Assembly: GCA_948567375.1 (NCBI GenBank)
Contig: OX419756.1
Span: forward strand, 28,162,333 to 28,226,332
Direction of reading: 5' to 3'
From: Lunularia cruciata
Taxonomy: Eukaryota > Streptophyta > Marchantiopsida > Lunulariales > Lunulariaceae
DNA: 64,000 nt
The position numbers were made by a program, and so were the translations under genes. The notes under the pieces are model-generated. The model was not told the origin of the DNA. It did not search any database and was given only the letters and a program-made list of their open reading frames with translations. Below, piece by piece: positions 21,716 to 34,559 of this stretch (position 1 is the stretch's first letter; each line of letters begins with the position of its first letter).

Positions 21716-22173
21716 TATAAAAGACAAGGAGAGAAATAGGAAAATGAAAGATTACATTGAAACTCTCAAATGAGGGAAAACCCGATTGTCTAGTATGAGC
21801 TTGAGCTTTGGTATTTATAGGGAAGCTAAGCACAAAACTCCCAAGAAGATTCCAAGGAAGGTTCATTCTAGAAGTTGCTTTTCTTGGAGTGCAATTAAAG
21901 CTAACCATTCTACTTGGTGTACTAGTTAGATTAATAGTTTAATTTGGCATACAAGTTACTCAAAGATGAGAAGTTTTTAGAAACTTCTCACCAAAGAGCT
22001 TCCTAGATACTTCTAGTTCATTTTACTAAGAAGCTTCCTAAATATTTCTAAATTTTTTTTTAGCATTCTTAGATTATGCTTGTTTTATCTCCTTTTTGCC
22101 ATTTTTACTTGATTTAACTAACTCATTAACTCATTAACTCATGCTAACTCTTTGCTAACTCTATATTATTACA
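21716..22173 (-). repeat. Solo F1 LTR, old and diverged
   Basis: The reversed F1 LTR layout is recognisable: TATAAAAGACAAGGAGAGAA at the start, TATTTATAGG (TATA box), decayed AAGCTTC repeats, and CTATATTATTACA at the end. There is no internal sequence and no convincing TSD. HSE-like motifs have mostly decayed, which fits an older insertion. Confidence 0.75.
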
Positions 22174-23770
22174 CTCAATATGCTAGTATCCAGAGTATGC
22201 AAGTGACTTGAGTGGTCTCCCAACAACAGGCACTTCCTTTGTTGCCTGGCCACCCTAATGACATAGGCTAGCCACAAAAGGACTACATTTGTCCTACTTG
22301 AGTACACACATTGACCAATACCATGAATAGAGTAGCGGACCAACTTGTATCATTAGAAATAATATCTTCTTATAGTAGACATCTGTCAAATACTGATTAT
22401 AGGAGAGATTATACTACCAAGAAATTAAATTTACATTCTTGAGATTAACATTCAAATTTTGGAAGTAAGTTCATTTGATGAATATATGAATGAAGAAAAA
22501 CTCCATGTGTAATTAAGTAACATTAAAATAGAGCAAAATATTCTATTTATTAGGCCATTAGTTGATTTTGAGCTATAAATGAAAATAAAATATGTGCTGT
22601 AAAAAGGGAAGGGAAAAAAAAAGATGATATAATTATAATAGAAAGGACTTTCAAAAAAAATTCAGAGTTCAAATCATGAGAAAAATAAATCTAGTAGAAT
22701 AAATGGCTTAGTACAAATTTTTTTATGAATTAGAAAGATCTCATGAATACACTAATTTCTTTTCTGATTTCTAAAATATTTAAAGTTTTAGAATGAAATC
22801 AAATTAAAAAATATGCTTTTCATTAATATATTGGGAGACCAAAGACATTTTCAATTTACTTTACAATATTCTACTCGATCTGACCCAAATATATCTCATT
22901 CTGTCCCATTCCATCGTTATTGCTGCTTAGCGCCATTTTACCTCTTATGTTTCATTCTTGTACCACTTGATATTGACAGGGTCTTCCCATCTTTCTAATT
23001 ATACTACGCCGTCGCTCTTTCTTTTATTCCATCTAACTCAAGTATATCATCCTCACCTTTATAATCGTCACTGGAAAATAGGTTCTATTCTGGTTTATTC
23101 TTTCTGGATTGGCAGAGTTGAATTTCGAATAATGTTTTCTAAGACCATAAAAGGTTCAATCTATTTATTTTCCACTTATTATAAACACCACCTCAGGATA
23201 GAAGTTTTGCAGTAGTTCAATTCTCCTTGCACGAGGAAGACAATTCTCACTCTCTTTCCGCAGGAGATTCACTCCAAGCCATTTGATAATACCAATGCGG
23301 CTCCTTTGGACACGTAGCATGCCTTGACGTAACCTTTTTCCGTCCGTGAAAATAGATACATCCCGTTCTGTTCCCGGGATGGTCCTTCCTCTCCGTCTAC
23401 TGTAGGTTACTTAGTTGACAGTGTTTCCATCTCGTGGCTCATTTCTTCCGCATTCCGTTCTTTCGTGCGAGGTCCTGAAGTAGTAAAAGCACTCGTTGTT
23501 TCTTTAGTCTGCTCGCCCTTCCCTCGTAGCGTAAATCGACGGAAGAGTATCTCACATCATAGGTGTTCTGCTTTTTCCGAAGATAATTTAACGGATCGAG
23601 CGATCGGGTGGTAGACGAATGGTGGAATCATCAATTTAAGGCCGATCACTCGCTGGTAGTGGAAATTTTCGGGAATGGAAAAGAGGAACTTGACCCAATT
23701 TGATTGATTTTGGAAGTTGGGTGATTGAGGTGAGTTGGGAGGCATTGACGAGGAGGATTGAGCAGGCAAG
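22174..23770. other. Upstream region of the host gene
   Basis: No TE sequence is recognised. The first kilobase is AT-rich; from about 23200 the GC content rises towards the start codon at 23771, so the promoter and 5' UTR probably lie in 23200-23770. No single TATA box stands out enough to assign a transcription start. Confidence 0.4.
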
Positions 23771-25887
23771 ATGGGAGCACAGGAGGTTTGGACTAGCGTG
23801 GGGCCTGGACTCGCTGGGGCTGTGTTTGGTGGTGGATGGTGGTGCTGGGTTGATGCCGTGGTCTGCAGCGCTATAACTGTGCCGTTTCTGCATTACCTTC
23901 CGGGTATTGTGAAACTCTTGTCCAAAAAAGTTTCCGAGCTAGACCGGCGTTTTAGAAGCGCAACTCGTGTTTATGGACTGGAATTTGGACTTGAAAGGTT
24001 CAGGTTTTAGAGTTTTTCTTAGAGTTCCTGTGCCGGAAATTGTCCCCTCTCCAATGTGAATTGAGGAAGTTTCACTATGGTAATTCTACGCTCTTGCTGT
24101 CTCGCTGGAATTTTCTGAGTTTTAGTTTCGGTCATCGACGAACGGCTTAGGTGTTCTGCTAAGTCACTTGGATCAGTACGTATAGGGGTAGTTCTATGCA
24201 TTCTATGTTTTACCTGATAGCGTATTTCAGTTGCGCACAACTTTTTTCTCTTCTAACACTCCGGACAGGGAAGAATCCACAATAATGGCAACTATTCTCG
24301 TTTCAGCTTCTAAGCAGTTCGCGTCAGGTGTATCGTCCTGAATTCTTTGGGAATACTCTGGACCCTAAATATGTACATGGAATTATCTTTTATACTTTTG
24401 CCCCTCGTTTGCTTTTTTTCCGAAACGCCACAATGAACATTAGGGGTCTACTCTCCTGGTAGCATTCACTATTGGCTTGCAAATTATTTCCGGTATCCAA
24501 CCAATCATCTTAATCTGGTCGTTAGACCAGACTTTAGCTGTCATGTGTAAGTTAATTCAGTTTCTATTTGAAACACGCACGCCAAACCCCTGTCATGCCA
24601 ACCTCAAAAGTTCACTATAATACAATTGAGGATGCAGTTTTTCCTCCTATAAAACAGTAATTTTTGTAGTCTGGAATTGTTACTGGAAACGAAGAGTTCA
24701 TAGTGAAGCAAGCTTAGACGAGGAAAATAGTTGTCAAAGATTTATTCACGATAGAGTCATTCTTTGTCCTAACATATTCTCGTACTGGTACCTTCAGTCT
24801 GAAGGAAGTTTGCATGACTCTTGAGACCATTTCCCTGCTCATAGTTCTATGAGTAAATTTCAGAAAGTAAGATCAAGGATTGCGCACATTATTCATCTTC
24901 TAATACGGCTTCTTGTACAGGGATCTTTGCATCACTCGCTGCACTTATGTTCAACTGCGTCAGGAGAGAGGATGTACAAGAGTACTCGCCGTTTGATGAT
25001 GGGGAAGGATGCCAGTACGTAGCTCCCACTCTTTTCTGTCCTTGTCCTTAGGATGTCACATATTATACATGTACTTTACCGACCACTACAGTAGTCAAAT
25101 AAGATGTGGTTGATGGCAGTCTGAATACACTGGGTTTTGCAGTTTGGATGTGAAGTTATGTTCTGTTTCTGGAGGAAGTAGTAGAACCTGAAACTTGTGC
25201 GTTTTGGACATGGTTTGGGAGTTTATTTGTGTTTTTCCTATGAGGCGAACTATTCTTTTTAGTTTCTGCAGTTGAAACTCCAAAGAACATAAGCGTCTGT
25301 AAACAAGGATTCAAATAGGTCATTTCAGATGACAATCTTTAATCAGTTATATTATTAGGCAGATTAGATCCTAACCTTGTGCTGATTTCTGTCTTCATTG
25401 TTTATTATATCTCTGTGCAGAACAAGGACATGGCTCTTTCTTGCATACGTGATTTCGTTCGTATCGTTAGCAGGGTCAGTCGGGATGTTGGTTCAAGATG
25501 CCCTGGTAATCGGGCAGCCATCAACATGGACAGGCGTAGCTGGTGTCCTGCAGTGCACATTTGTTCTGGGCAGGTACGTTCTTATTTTCTGGTCTATCAT
25601 TTTCTTGATTGGGCTGGCCTTTCCCTCTTTCCCATCTTTTTTCTTAAGAATGGTTTCACTGGTTTTGAGATTGAGGAATAGGCTGAATTTGGGTGAGTGC
25701 TGGTGACCAGTCTGAGATAATTCGAATGTGTGACTTAGAAGTGACGATAGGAGTTTATTTCCTGTAGGGGTAAAGGTTTGGACACCCGGTTCTGCTGGGA
25801 ATGCAGTCAGCAGTTCTTAACGACGATTATCCTGGAAATCTGTGCAGTGGTTTAATCTTTTGGACATCCAGATCGAGCGACTATTGA
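23771..25887 (+). CDS. TMEM50-type four-helix membrane protein, four exons
   Basis: Exons are 23771-23903, 24921-25014, 25421-25573 and 25848-25887. Introns of 1017, 406 and 274 nt all have GT-AG ends, and the exons sum to 420 nt, giving 139 residues plus a TGA stop. The protein starts MGAQEVWTSVGPGLAGAVFG and has four hydrophobic segments at about residues 11-33, 39-58, 80-105 and 112-134. It ends GLIFWTSRSSDY. The GWWxWVDAVVCS, HYLPGIFAS and PSTWTGVAGV blocks match my memory of plant TMEM50 homologues of about 135 residues. Animal members are small ER/membrane proteins; the biochemical role is unknown. The short last exon was placed by the AG acceptor and the SGLIFWTS match. It is the only intact host gene in the window. 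Confidence 0.93.
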
Positions 25888-27900
25888 CCAACGGGTGTTC
25901 GTGTTTTCGATCAAGCTACTTTGTTAAATTTTACTACCCGAGATTGAGCCTTGCCCTATTCCAGTCAAATTTGTTTATATGTAACATGTATAGACAGAGT
26001 CTTTCCATCGAATGAGATTTGCATTCTAGTTAGTGGAAGAGCATTTTGGTTCTTTGGACATCATTATAAATGTGAGCAGTTCATAGAAGTTTCCCGACAA
26101 TTATTCCTTTCTATCATTTGGAGATTGTCCTTGCTGCTTGAGATTTTTTCTATCGTTACTAAACTCAAGTGCCCGGAGGAAACTGGGACTTGGATGAATA
26201 GTCAAGTCAAAATGGGCCCTTTGAAGTTTTTTAGCAAACTGTGATTTTTTAGGTCTTGAAACCATTTCCTACTAGCAGGCTCTGGCCATAGCAGATTGCG
26301 AGCTAGAAAGAATGAGAAGTCCACTCACCTTGTCTCCCACGTCCTCGAAGAACTTATAGATGGATTTATCAAGAAGTTGCTGAAGATGTACTAGGTTTGT
26401 ATAGGCCAGTAATGTGAACAAATGATCGAATCCTAATCCCACAGCTGTTCAGGATCTGTTTTCCGTTGAAGGATTATGGTCGCTTATGTTTCTTCGTTCA
26501 AGTCTTAAATATCACGTAATGTGCCGCTACTTTGCTTCAAGCTGACAGAATTCTGTATCTGTAAGGGGTTTCTTATCGAGTTCAGCAGGTTTTATTTATT
26601 CTTTGCACATCTGGAACTTTTAATACGTTGCAGAGGAAACGCGTTTCCATATAACTCATTTCCACTTCTGAAGAACCGCTGTAAGGTAGTATTGACCATT
26701 TTATTTGCCTCTAATATCTGTATTGAAATGTGCTGACACTACTAATCCTAATTAAATATATCAGATTATGCTATCACTTCTATCCAATCTACTTGGTCGA
26801 AAATACTCGTTCATGAGAGGAAGTGATTTTGTCACATGTTATGAAGTTTGTGCCGTCTTCAATGTTTGCTCCATCCTTTAGCCACTACTGCCAGTGAAGA
26901 CCACTTACGCCAAGTCTTTCTTTCTTTCTCGAGGGACACGAGCAGAGAATGCTAGCTTATTGGGCAGTATGAGGACCAGCTGACAAGAGCCAATATCTTC
27001 TTGGCTGCAACAAAACTTTTCACCTCCTAATGATCTATCATCTACGCCCAGACCAACTTGGTACCATGAGATTTTCTCCGTCGGAGAACTCAAGGTTCGC
27101 TGTGTAATAAAGCAATGATCAAGATGATGTTAACAATCCGAAGACTTGGTTACCACGAAGGGGAACAGAATCAGCCAAACTATGAAGCAAGGTGTAAATT
27201 AAGATTTCGGGGGAAACTTTATGGCAAGGTACAACGCTCGGATTTTTAACACAGACATAGTTCCTCCATGCTCCAGATGGTGCAGATTACTACTTAGCCT
27301 TGTGTGGAGAAAGTAATGGAAGCTACTCGATTACAGGAACATTCTCTTATGACTTTGGTGTTCGTGACCGGGAGGCTCTCACACCAGACAAGATTTCTGA
27401 TTTCCATTAGGGATCAACGTCAAAACACGAAATACAAAGGTAAATAGTGAAAATGTCTATACTCAAGAGGGGGACAAGGGAAACCAAGAGTGGGATTCTT
27501 CTGGCCCCTCAATTTATATCACAGATTCTGAACTTCCTTTGGATCAACAATAGAACAAAAGTTAGGGAATCTAATAAGCAAGCTATGCAAAGATAAGAGA
27601 AAAACTAAATCTTCACTAGCTTACATTAGTAAAATGTTATGAAACTTAAAACAAATCCAAAGAAGGAAGAGATAAGAAGCAATTCACTTTATGGCTGGCG
27701 TGTACGTCAAGTTATTCCGTGACAAGGTAAGTTCGGACTGTGGAATAGACATACGTAATCTCGCTTACTTGATGTACTGTCTGTTTATGTGTGTTTTATT
27801 CTTTCGTTCATTTATGATTATTGGTGTTGATCAATTTTAAGGAATTACGTTTGAATTGGTTAATCACGAATCAAGCAATATAAATATATAAATATCAATC
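25888..27900. other. 3' flank of the TMEM50-like gene
   Basis: Unique-looking sequence of moderate GC without transposon homology or a recognisable gene. The 3' UTR must start at 25888. An AATAAA occurs near 27106, but it is too far away to call it the poly(A) signal. Open frames such as 25951-26244 and 26905-27093 have no motif. Confidence 0.4.
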
Positions 27901-27906
27901 AATAAT

Positions 27907-27907
27907 A

Positions 27908-27950
<43 letters not shown>

Positions 27951-27964
27951 ATTAATAAATAAAT
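27907..27964. repeat. AAAT microsatellite
   Basis: About 14 repeats of the tetranucleotide AAAT, with one interruption (ATTAAT) near 27952. This is a simple-sequence repeat at the boundary between the gene island and AT-rich repeat DNA. Confidence 0.95.
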
Positions 27965-28904
27965 ACAGATTTTGGTTAATTTCTCTTGTAGAAATATATT
28001 ACTAATTCTAAATTAAATAATCAACCAACATTCAAAGGTCTTTATTAATTAGAATTAGTAATCTATGTTATAATGCATATATATGTTATTCGATATAAAT
28101 CATTGTTAATATCATATACTATAGAAATACAATTTGTATATAAGTCATACATGAATTCTAAAATATTACAATAATCAATTCAGTTTTAACTAGAATCACA
28201 TTCAACTCGGATCAAAAATCAATTCTTAATTCAATAATTGGTTAACAATGGACACAAATTACAGTCAAACCACATCCACTCTAACTAAAAGATTTTAGGT
28301 GGTACTCACAGATCTTTGTTCACCGTAGCCAATAACTCAAAAGTTCAACATTAGACAAATGAACTCTTTGGAGCTGCATTTTGAAGGTATACTCCTTTGT
28401 TCAACTTGGATCTCCAACTCTAATGGTGCTGCTAATGGCCCATCTAACCATGCAAGTGACAATGAGTCCCACAGTGTGAACAATAGCCTAACACAAAATC
28501 TGACCACCACTAAGTAATCTCTAAACAATAACTAATATAACTTTGATCGTCAAGACTATCATTCCAATGTTTGAGCAAACTAGTTTTGGCATTACAAACG
28601 TTGTGATAATAATGTTGTGATAACTATTGTGCATATATACATCTCTAAACAATATACATTTTTATCAACGTCATACACTATAGAAGTGCAACTTATACTG
28701 AAGTCATACATGAATTGTAAAGTACCACAATTGCCTCCTTAGTTGGTGGTTAGGTCAATCTAACTCCAAATAGTCATCTAATCCAAGTATATGATATGCC
28801 CAATGGTATACAAAGATAAAGAGGCCCAGTGCTATCAAGCTCCATTGTTAGTCATTTGTCTATAATCTATATCACATAAGGAATGAACTAGTTATAGGTC
28901 AAGT
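27965..28904. other. AT-rich DNA with a diverged direct repeat
   Basis: No gene is seen. Segments at about 28060-28180 and 28625-28742 are related, sharing TATACTATAGAA / TACACTATAGAA and AAGTCATACATGAATT. They lie about 565 bp apart in the same orientation. They lie beyond the end of F4 pol, where its 3' LTR should be, but no LTR boundary can be set. Confidence 0.4.
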
Positions 28905-29132
28905 ACAATGAGGACATAGTCATTGTCCTTGAGAAACCACCATGAGAAGAGGGGTCAAACATGCCATATGCAGTCCTCTAGAACAACTATCACACACCAA
29001 CATAGTAGTAGCTGTACCAAAAGAGTCACAAAACATACACCATAAGCTTGCATGTACAATAGCCAAGCTTGGGTCCATAGTGCCATCAATGTTTATAAGG
29101 TAACATGATACACAATTGCACTCATGATCCAA
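28905..29132 (-). pseudogene. PHD finger at the C-terminus of F4 pol
   Basis: The frame reads CMFC, then 11 residues, CDSC, four residues, H, two residues, C (29039 down to about 28963). It continues LTPLL ... GQ-stop-LCPHC. Counting through one TGA at 28920-28922, the full C4HC3 PHD pattern is present, and the stop sits where PHD fingers usually have Trp (WxCPxC). PHD fingers read histone H3 tails. The position, right after the GPY/F-like module, is the one chromodomains occupy in chromoviruses. Two further Cys pairs upstream (CNCVSC, about 29103-29120) may extend the zinc region. Confidence 0.75.
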
Positions 29133-29134
29133 AC

Positions 29135-30135
29135 AACACCATCATTTCCTTCCAACATGAGGACTCCACAAGGCAAAATCTCATGTACTCTCAAGATAGT
29201 GCAACATGTAGTCACATCAAGTATTGTTGGTGTAGTCTATTATAGATATACATAATCACTTGAATGAAATTGACAAACTGAAGATCTATAACCTCCTCCT
29301 TGAATAGTAACATAGCTTAAGGTATCCCTATGATTAAAAATTGCTAAGTTCTTGAAGGCCATTGGTACCACTCTCTAAAAGGTCTTTGCCCTTTGAGAAC
29401 ATTTTGGATCATCCAAGTCCAAAACTACAATAACATTACAGCAAATGGCTATATATAAATTTGGATCTTGTCCATAGAGTAGAAAGTAAGGAAAGAAAGA
29501 TGTTAAGGAGGCTTGCTAGCATAATTGTAGCACATGGCCAACCAAGGTAATTGGAGATCCCAATCTCTCAAGTGACCTCTTTGCAAACTATACTTATGCA
29601 ATCTTCTCTTCACCGTCTGAATCACTCTCTCTATTAAGCAATCTACCTTAGGGTGATCTCAAGAGGCTATATGGTGATCAATCAAGGCCTTGTCACACCA
29701 AAATTGAAACTCTCCCGATAACTCTATACCTTGATTAGTCAAAAACTTAGTCAACGTACCAAAATGACTAAGAACCCAATCCAATAACAAGTAAGTTGTT
29801 TCTTCTCTACACTTGTTAGGAAGTGCCACCAACTAAATCCACTTAGAGAAGTGCTCCACCATAACCAAAACATATTGATGATGTCTCACATTTAATGGTA
29901 AATGTCAAGCAAAGTCCAAACTCTAACAATAACCTAACCCCATGATAGTTTTTTGGTGTACCTATGGCATGAGAACATTAAATGATGCTCTAACTTGGTC
30001 ACAAATTACACATCTAGCAAAAAATTGCTACACTTTGGTTTGTATACCATGCCACCAATAATGACTCTAGAGTAAGCTATATGTATTCTTTACTCCAAAT
30101 TGTCCTACCTCCTCATGAACATGACGTACCAACTA
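29135..30135 (-). pseudogene. F4 integrase remnant
   Basis: The zinc-domain part lies near 30000-30130 (HVHEEVGQFG, SHYWWHGI, CVICDQV). The core has SLDFA (first Asp), LTNQG at the second Asp position (changed to Asn), and DHPKVDCLIERVIQTVKRRL near 29600-29660, keeping the catalytic Glu. A GPY/F-like module follows, with ILRVHEILPCGVLMLEGNDG near 29135-29200. Several stops interrupt it. Confidence 0.75.
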
Positions 30136-30689
30136 TGGTCTTTGAGATGGAAGTGTTACAACTTGCACTCTACCATTCTCTTATACAAAAAAGGTGTCTG
30201 CACTCCAATTTAAACCACATAGTTGGTTGAGGGACATGATTAATCTCCTTGGCACCAATTGTGCCACCCATAACACCAATGTGAAGGTAATCCATCATTA
30301 AGACATCAACATGAATGTATTGCTAACTTGTACCAATATTTCACTATTTGGATCTATAATCTCAACAACTCTTCTTGTCTATACCATGAGAGATACTATC
30401 AAAGATTTAGAAAATATACATAGAAAGGTAAATAATGCATGCCAATTTGGCACCATCTCCTCATCTGTCTCACCATGCCAATATGCTCTAGTTTGATCTT
30501 GCTGGTTGGGACATGAGTTTCTACTCAATCTATCTACATCATGGTTCACCACTCCAAGTTTTTGAAGAACCATAAAATATCCTCTTGTAAAATCAGGGCC
30601 CATCATGCAAGCTTCATTGAAAGCTTGTCAAATTCCATCAATCACTTCAATGATTGATGATCAATGATTGATGATCAATGATGAGAATG

Positions 30690-31960
30690 AAGGTACCAAA
30701 TAGGTAACATAAGATATGTGCTATTGCCCACACTATTGCCAATCTCCCTCATATGAACTATACTTTACCTCTGTTGAATTTTTGGAATGACTAATGTAGG
30801 CCACTACAAACTCCTTCTCCTCATCATCTTGTTGGATGAGCATGAATCCAAGTCCCAATGCACTCCAATCAATATGAACCTAGAATAGTCATCCTTTGAT
30901 CAATCTCCTAAGAATAGGGGTAGTTTTCAACCTCTTCTTGAGCTCTATAAAGCTCTCTCTTGCTCATCTTCCCAATACCACCCATATACCACTCATATGT
31001 TATCTTGGTCAACTTTGTCAAGGCTTTGGTAATATCACTAAAATCTCCAACATATTGGTGATAGAAGTTTGGTAACCCAATGAATGCTTGCACTCTGCTC
31101 ATATCCATAGGCCAAGGAATACATGCAATAGCCTCTATATTGGTCGATTGAACACCAAGGTAGATAATGTGATCCAAATACTCAACCTACTAGTGGAAGA
31201 ATTTGCATTTCCTAGGATATAATTTGAGTTCATGAGATCTCAATTTCTCAAACACCTCAAACAAATATCTCTCATGCTCCTCCATAATAGTATTATAGAC
31301 CAAAATCATAAATATAACAGTGGATAAATTTCAATCATGCTAGGACCATGTCCATGATCCTCTAGACTCAGCAAGATTGTTCTTTATCCCAAATGGTAAG
31401 AACCTCCATTGATACAATAAATTCTTACCATGAGGATCAATAGCCCAAAATGCTATCTTTGACTTATCCTTCTCCTTGATTGGCAATTGATGATATCTTG
31501 CTTGAAGATCCAAAGTACAAAAGACCTTTTCATACCCAATCACATCCAATGTAGGCATAACATACCAATCAACCCTAGTTTATTGATTGATAGGACAATA
31601 ATCTCCACTCGTCTACCTATTTGTGTAGTTGCCATGCATATCCTTCTTGGCTAGCATCACTATAGCCAAAGCATACTCTCCATGTGAAATCTCCACCGAA
31701 CCAATTTCAAAAAGGTCTCTACTCCAACTTTGATGCAATTCTCTCTCCATGTTACTATATCTATAGGGATGTCAAAAAACTAGTGTATCATTAGTAAGAT
31801 CAATCCAAATACAACATCATTTTAGAGTACCCAAATTCTTCATACTAAAGGCAAAAGAACTTGTCTAGCTGCTCAAGAACCTCCAAACTCTACATGTTTC
31901 CCCTCTTGTAAGCTTGGGTCCAATGTTTGGCTCCCAAGTATCCTTTGTAATTGATGTAGG
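30690..31960 (-). pseudogene. F4 reverse transcriptase and RNase H remnant
   Basis: Minus-strand RT blocks are visible: the amino end with VMLAKKDMHGNY near 31640-31690, FCTLDLQARYHQLPI near 31470-31530, and WRFLPFGIKN near 31380-31420. The YxDD region near 31310 is destroyed by a frameshift. The connection (VQAFIGLPNFYHQYVGDF) lies at 31035-31100 and RNase H (GFMLIQQDDEEKEFVVAYIS) near 30780-30860. The element cannot encode active enzyme. Confidence 0.75.
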
Positions 31961-34559
31961 AGTGGAAGATGCATTGACTAGCTACTACACCCGCCCTTGG
32001 GAATAATAACATCATACCACCAACTGAGTAGAGTTCCCAATCTCAAAATGGAAAACTCCTTTTGCTCTAGCTGCAAGCTCCACATGTCTTCTAGTTGCAT
32101 CCCAAGTAGACCATGCTCATCTAAATGAACAGCAAGTAGGCCTCTCTCACTAGTAGCCACTGGTTGTGTCCTAAGAATACCATGCACACTCAATCCATTA
32201 CCAATAGAATGTGCATGAATTGTCTTGATACATATAGAGCTCACAAGTTTATAAGTGGTGATGCCTATCAAGCACATCCTATGCTACTTTGCAAATCCAA
32301 GTCTATAGCTTGACCTAAAAAATGATGCTTGGATGCCTCAAACATTGTTGAAATAGTGGTAATATCAATACATAAACCCATTGCCTACTCTCTCTCATTG
32401 GCATTGGGCTTCATCAATTGATATAAGTGTGAGTCCCAAACAAGTCCAAGACCTCTTCTCAAAAAGCACATAAGCTTAGAAAACTCATGAGTGTGGGTAA
32501 AGTAGCTTTGGGCTATCCAACGAGGTTCATCCCTGCCATAGGTGACCTATCAACCATTACCACTATTTGAGATTGGCACCCAACATCCAAAATATCATTG
32601 ATAGTAAGGTGTACTAGCTATTGAATCCTATCATAAGCACACTATAAAACCTCTCAAGGTAAGAGGTTTGTCCACCAAAGACAAAGATGATGATCCAATT
32701 CTGGTTACATCTAACAACATGGTAGGTCTTATCCAAGAATGGACTTGATGTGTAATTGCCACTACTTGTATGCAAGGATCACCAATTAAAGGATGTTCTC
32801 CAAAATATATGCTACATTAATGGGTTGATGAACTTGAAGATATCATAGTATATGTAACATCTCCCAAAACACACCAAAATAGGGATCTTGTAGAGCTTGA
32901 CCTTGGTAAACACAAGTATATTCCTAACATGGTTGTCCAAAAACACCAAATGAATGGCTCTTTAGATCCTATGCCCCAAACAAAGGAACGTTTGTTGGTA
33001 GAGTCTTTTGTTATCTCTTGATTGCTAACATCAATAATAACTCATGATACTAATAGGCCAAGTATGCTATATGATGTAGAGAGATTCATCTAATAGTCTC
33101 AGCTCTCTCCATGTACAATTATGTCTAAACCCATATACTTGCTTATAGTATTGTGATTAGTCCAATGTTGATTCCAACCAATAACTCTAATAGGCAAACT
33201 CCTATTGGATATTGCCAAGCAAAAAGTGTGGTATCCAAACGTGATAAGGTAATAGACACTAGAGGCTAATCCTCACATTGCTCTCCTACAAAGACTTCAC
33301 TCCAAGCTTACTGCACCAATTGATCTGCATGCTATTGCAATTCCTCCTCAAAACTCCACAATGGATAGAACAATCCCACTCATATTCCAAATCCAAGTGA
33401 TCTCCTCTGATTTTGAGGTATCTTCCAAATGGGCTTTCCACTCCAATAAGTCACTAGGCCAAGTAACTAACCACTGAAAGTTGAAACTAATGCAATGGTC
33501 CCTAATTGTAGTGAGACAAGATTACAACTACTAAAGTGCATTGTTAAGCAACATATATGTCTCTCACTTGACTACCAACCTGGCCTATAAGAAGCTATCT
33601 CCTCCCAATAATCAATATTGAAACCCATGGGGTATAACATTACTCCACCAACTAGGACATCATATGACTCTACTATTGTCATAATGGCTTGAGCTCTCAC
33701 CATAGAGCTATCAATTGGATGACTAAGCTGAATCTAAAAAATGAGTACCTCACATGTGATGCATTATGTAAAACCACCCCCTTGAGATGTCTTGATCTAA
33801 AATGGAAACCTTCCCATATCAATCTTTTGTAGCCCAAGATCAACAACTATAGCCTTCTCTAACATAGGCTACTAGAGTTTAATAGGACACTCTATTATAC
33901 ATAGACCTTCCATGAAGGTTGGACAAGTGGAAAATCCTACTTTGGTTCTCCAATAGGACAACTCTAAGTGTGAACTAATTTTACTCAAATGCAAGTCTAA
34001 CTAGTAACCCCTCCAACCTACTTGTTGTTACCTGCCATAAACCATTGGTAGCTGAATGGATTTCATGCTTCTCAGCCAAGGCAACTCCACCATCAACCAC
34101 CTCTGCTCTAGAAGTAGGAACCACATCATCCTAACTTTCACAAAGTGTGGCAACCAACCATAACACTAGAGCTAGGCCAACTCCCAATGTAAATATATCA
34201 TAGGTTGAGAACAAAGGGAAGCATATAATTAGCTAAGCCGCCTCTAATATCATGCTAGACTCAATTTGTGTAATAGTAGTTGATTGACTAGTTTCTACTC
34301 CATCACCATCTACAACACTTGCACTAGGACGTCTAGGAGCCATAGGTGTTGTTTATGGTACCTCGAAGAGTGTGAAAGAAATTTGACCTATCTACCAACT
34401 TCTTCTCTCTATAAGCCTAACTCCTTTAATGCTCCTTTAGGCTTTGGAGCAAGTACTACACTCCTAGTCACTATGGCAAATGTATCTACATGTACTATTC
34501 TAAACATAAATTCCAAGACATCTCCATCAAAAACATAAGAGGTGGAAACCTTAGTGCTT
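31961..34559 (-). other. F4 interior without recognisable domains
   Basis: By position this should hold the protease and linkers of F4 pol. I find no DSG/DTG active site or other motif in any frame. Decay or a second unrecognised insertion would both explain it. Confidence 0.35.

Noticed and set aside
26737..26830. Alternative last exon for the TMEM50-like gene after ATATCAG
   Set aside because: It gives a tail without hydrophobic character. The acceptor at 25847 restores SGLIFWTS, matching the family's end.
30640..30690. Short TGATTGATGATCAA repeats as a regulatory array
   Set aside because: Only two to three imperfect units inside a decayed RNase H region; chance or slippage is enough.
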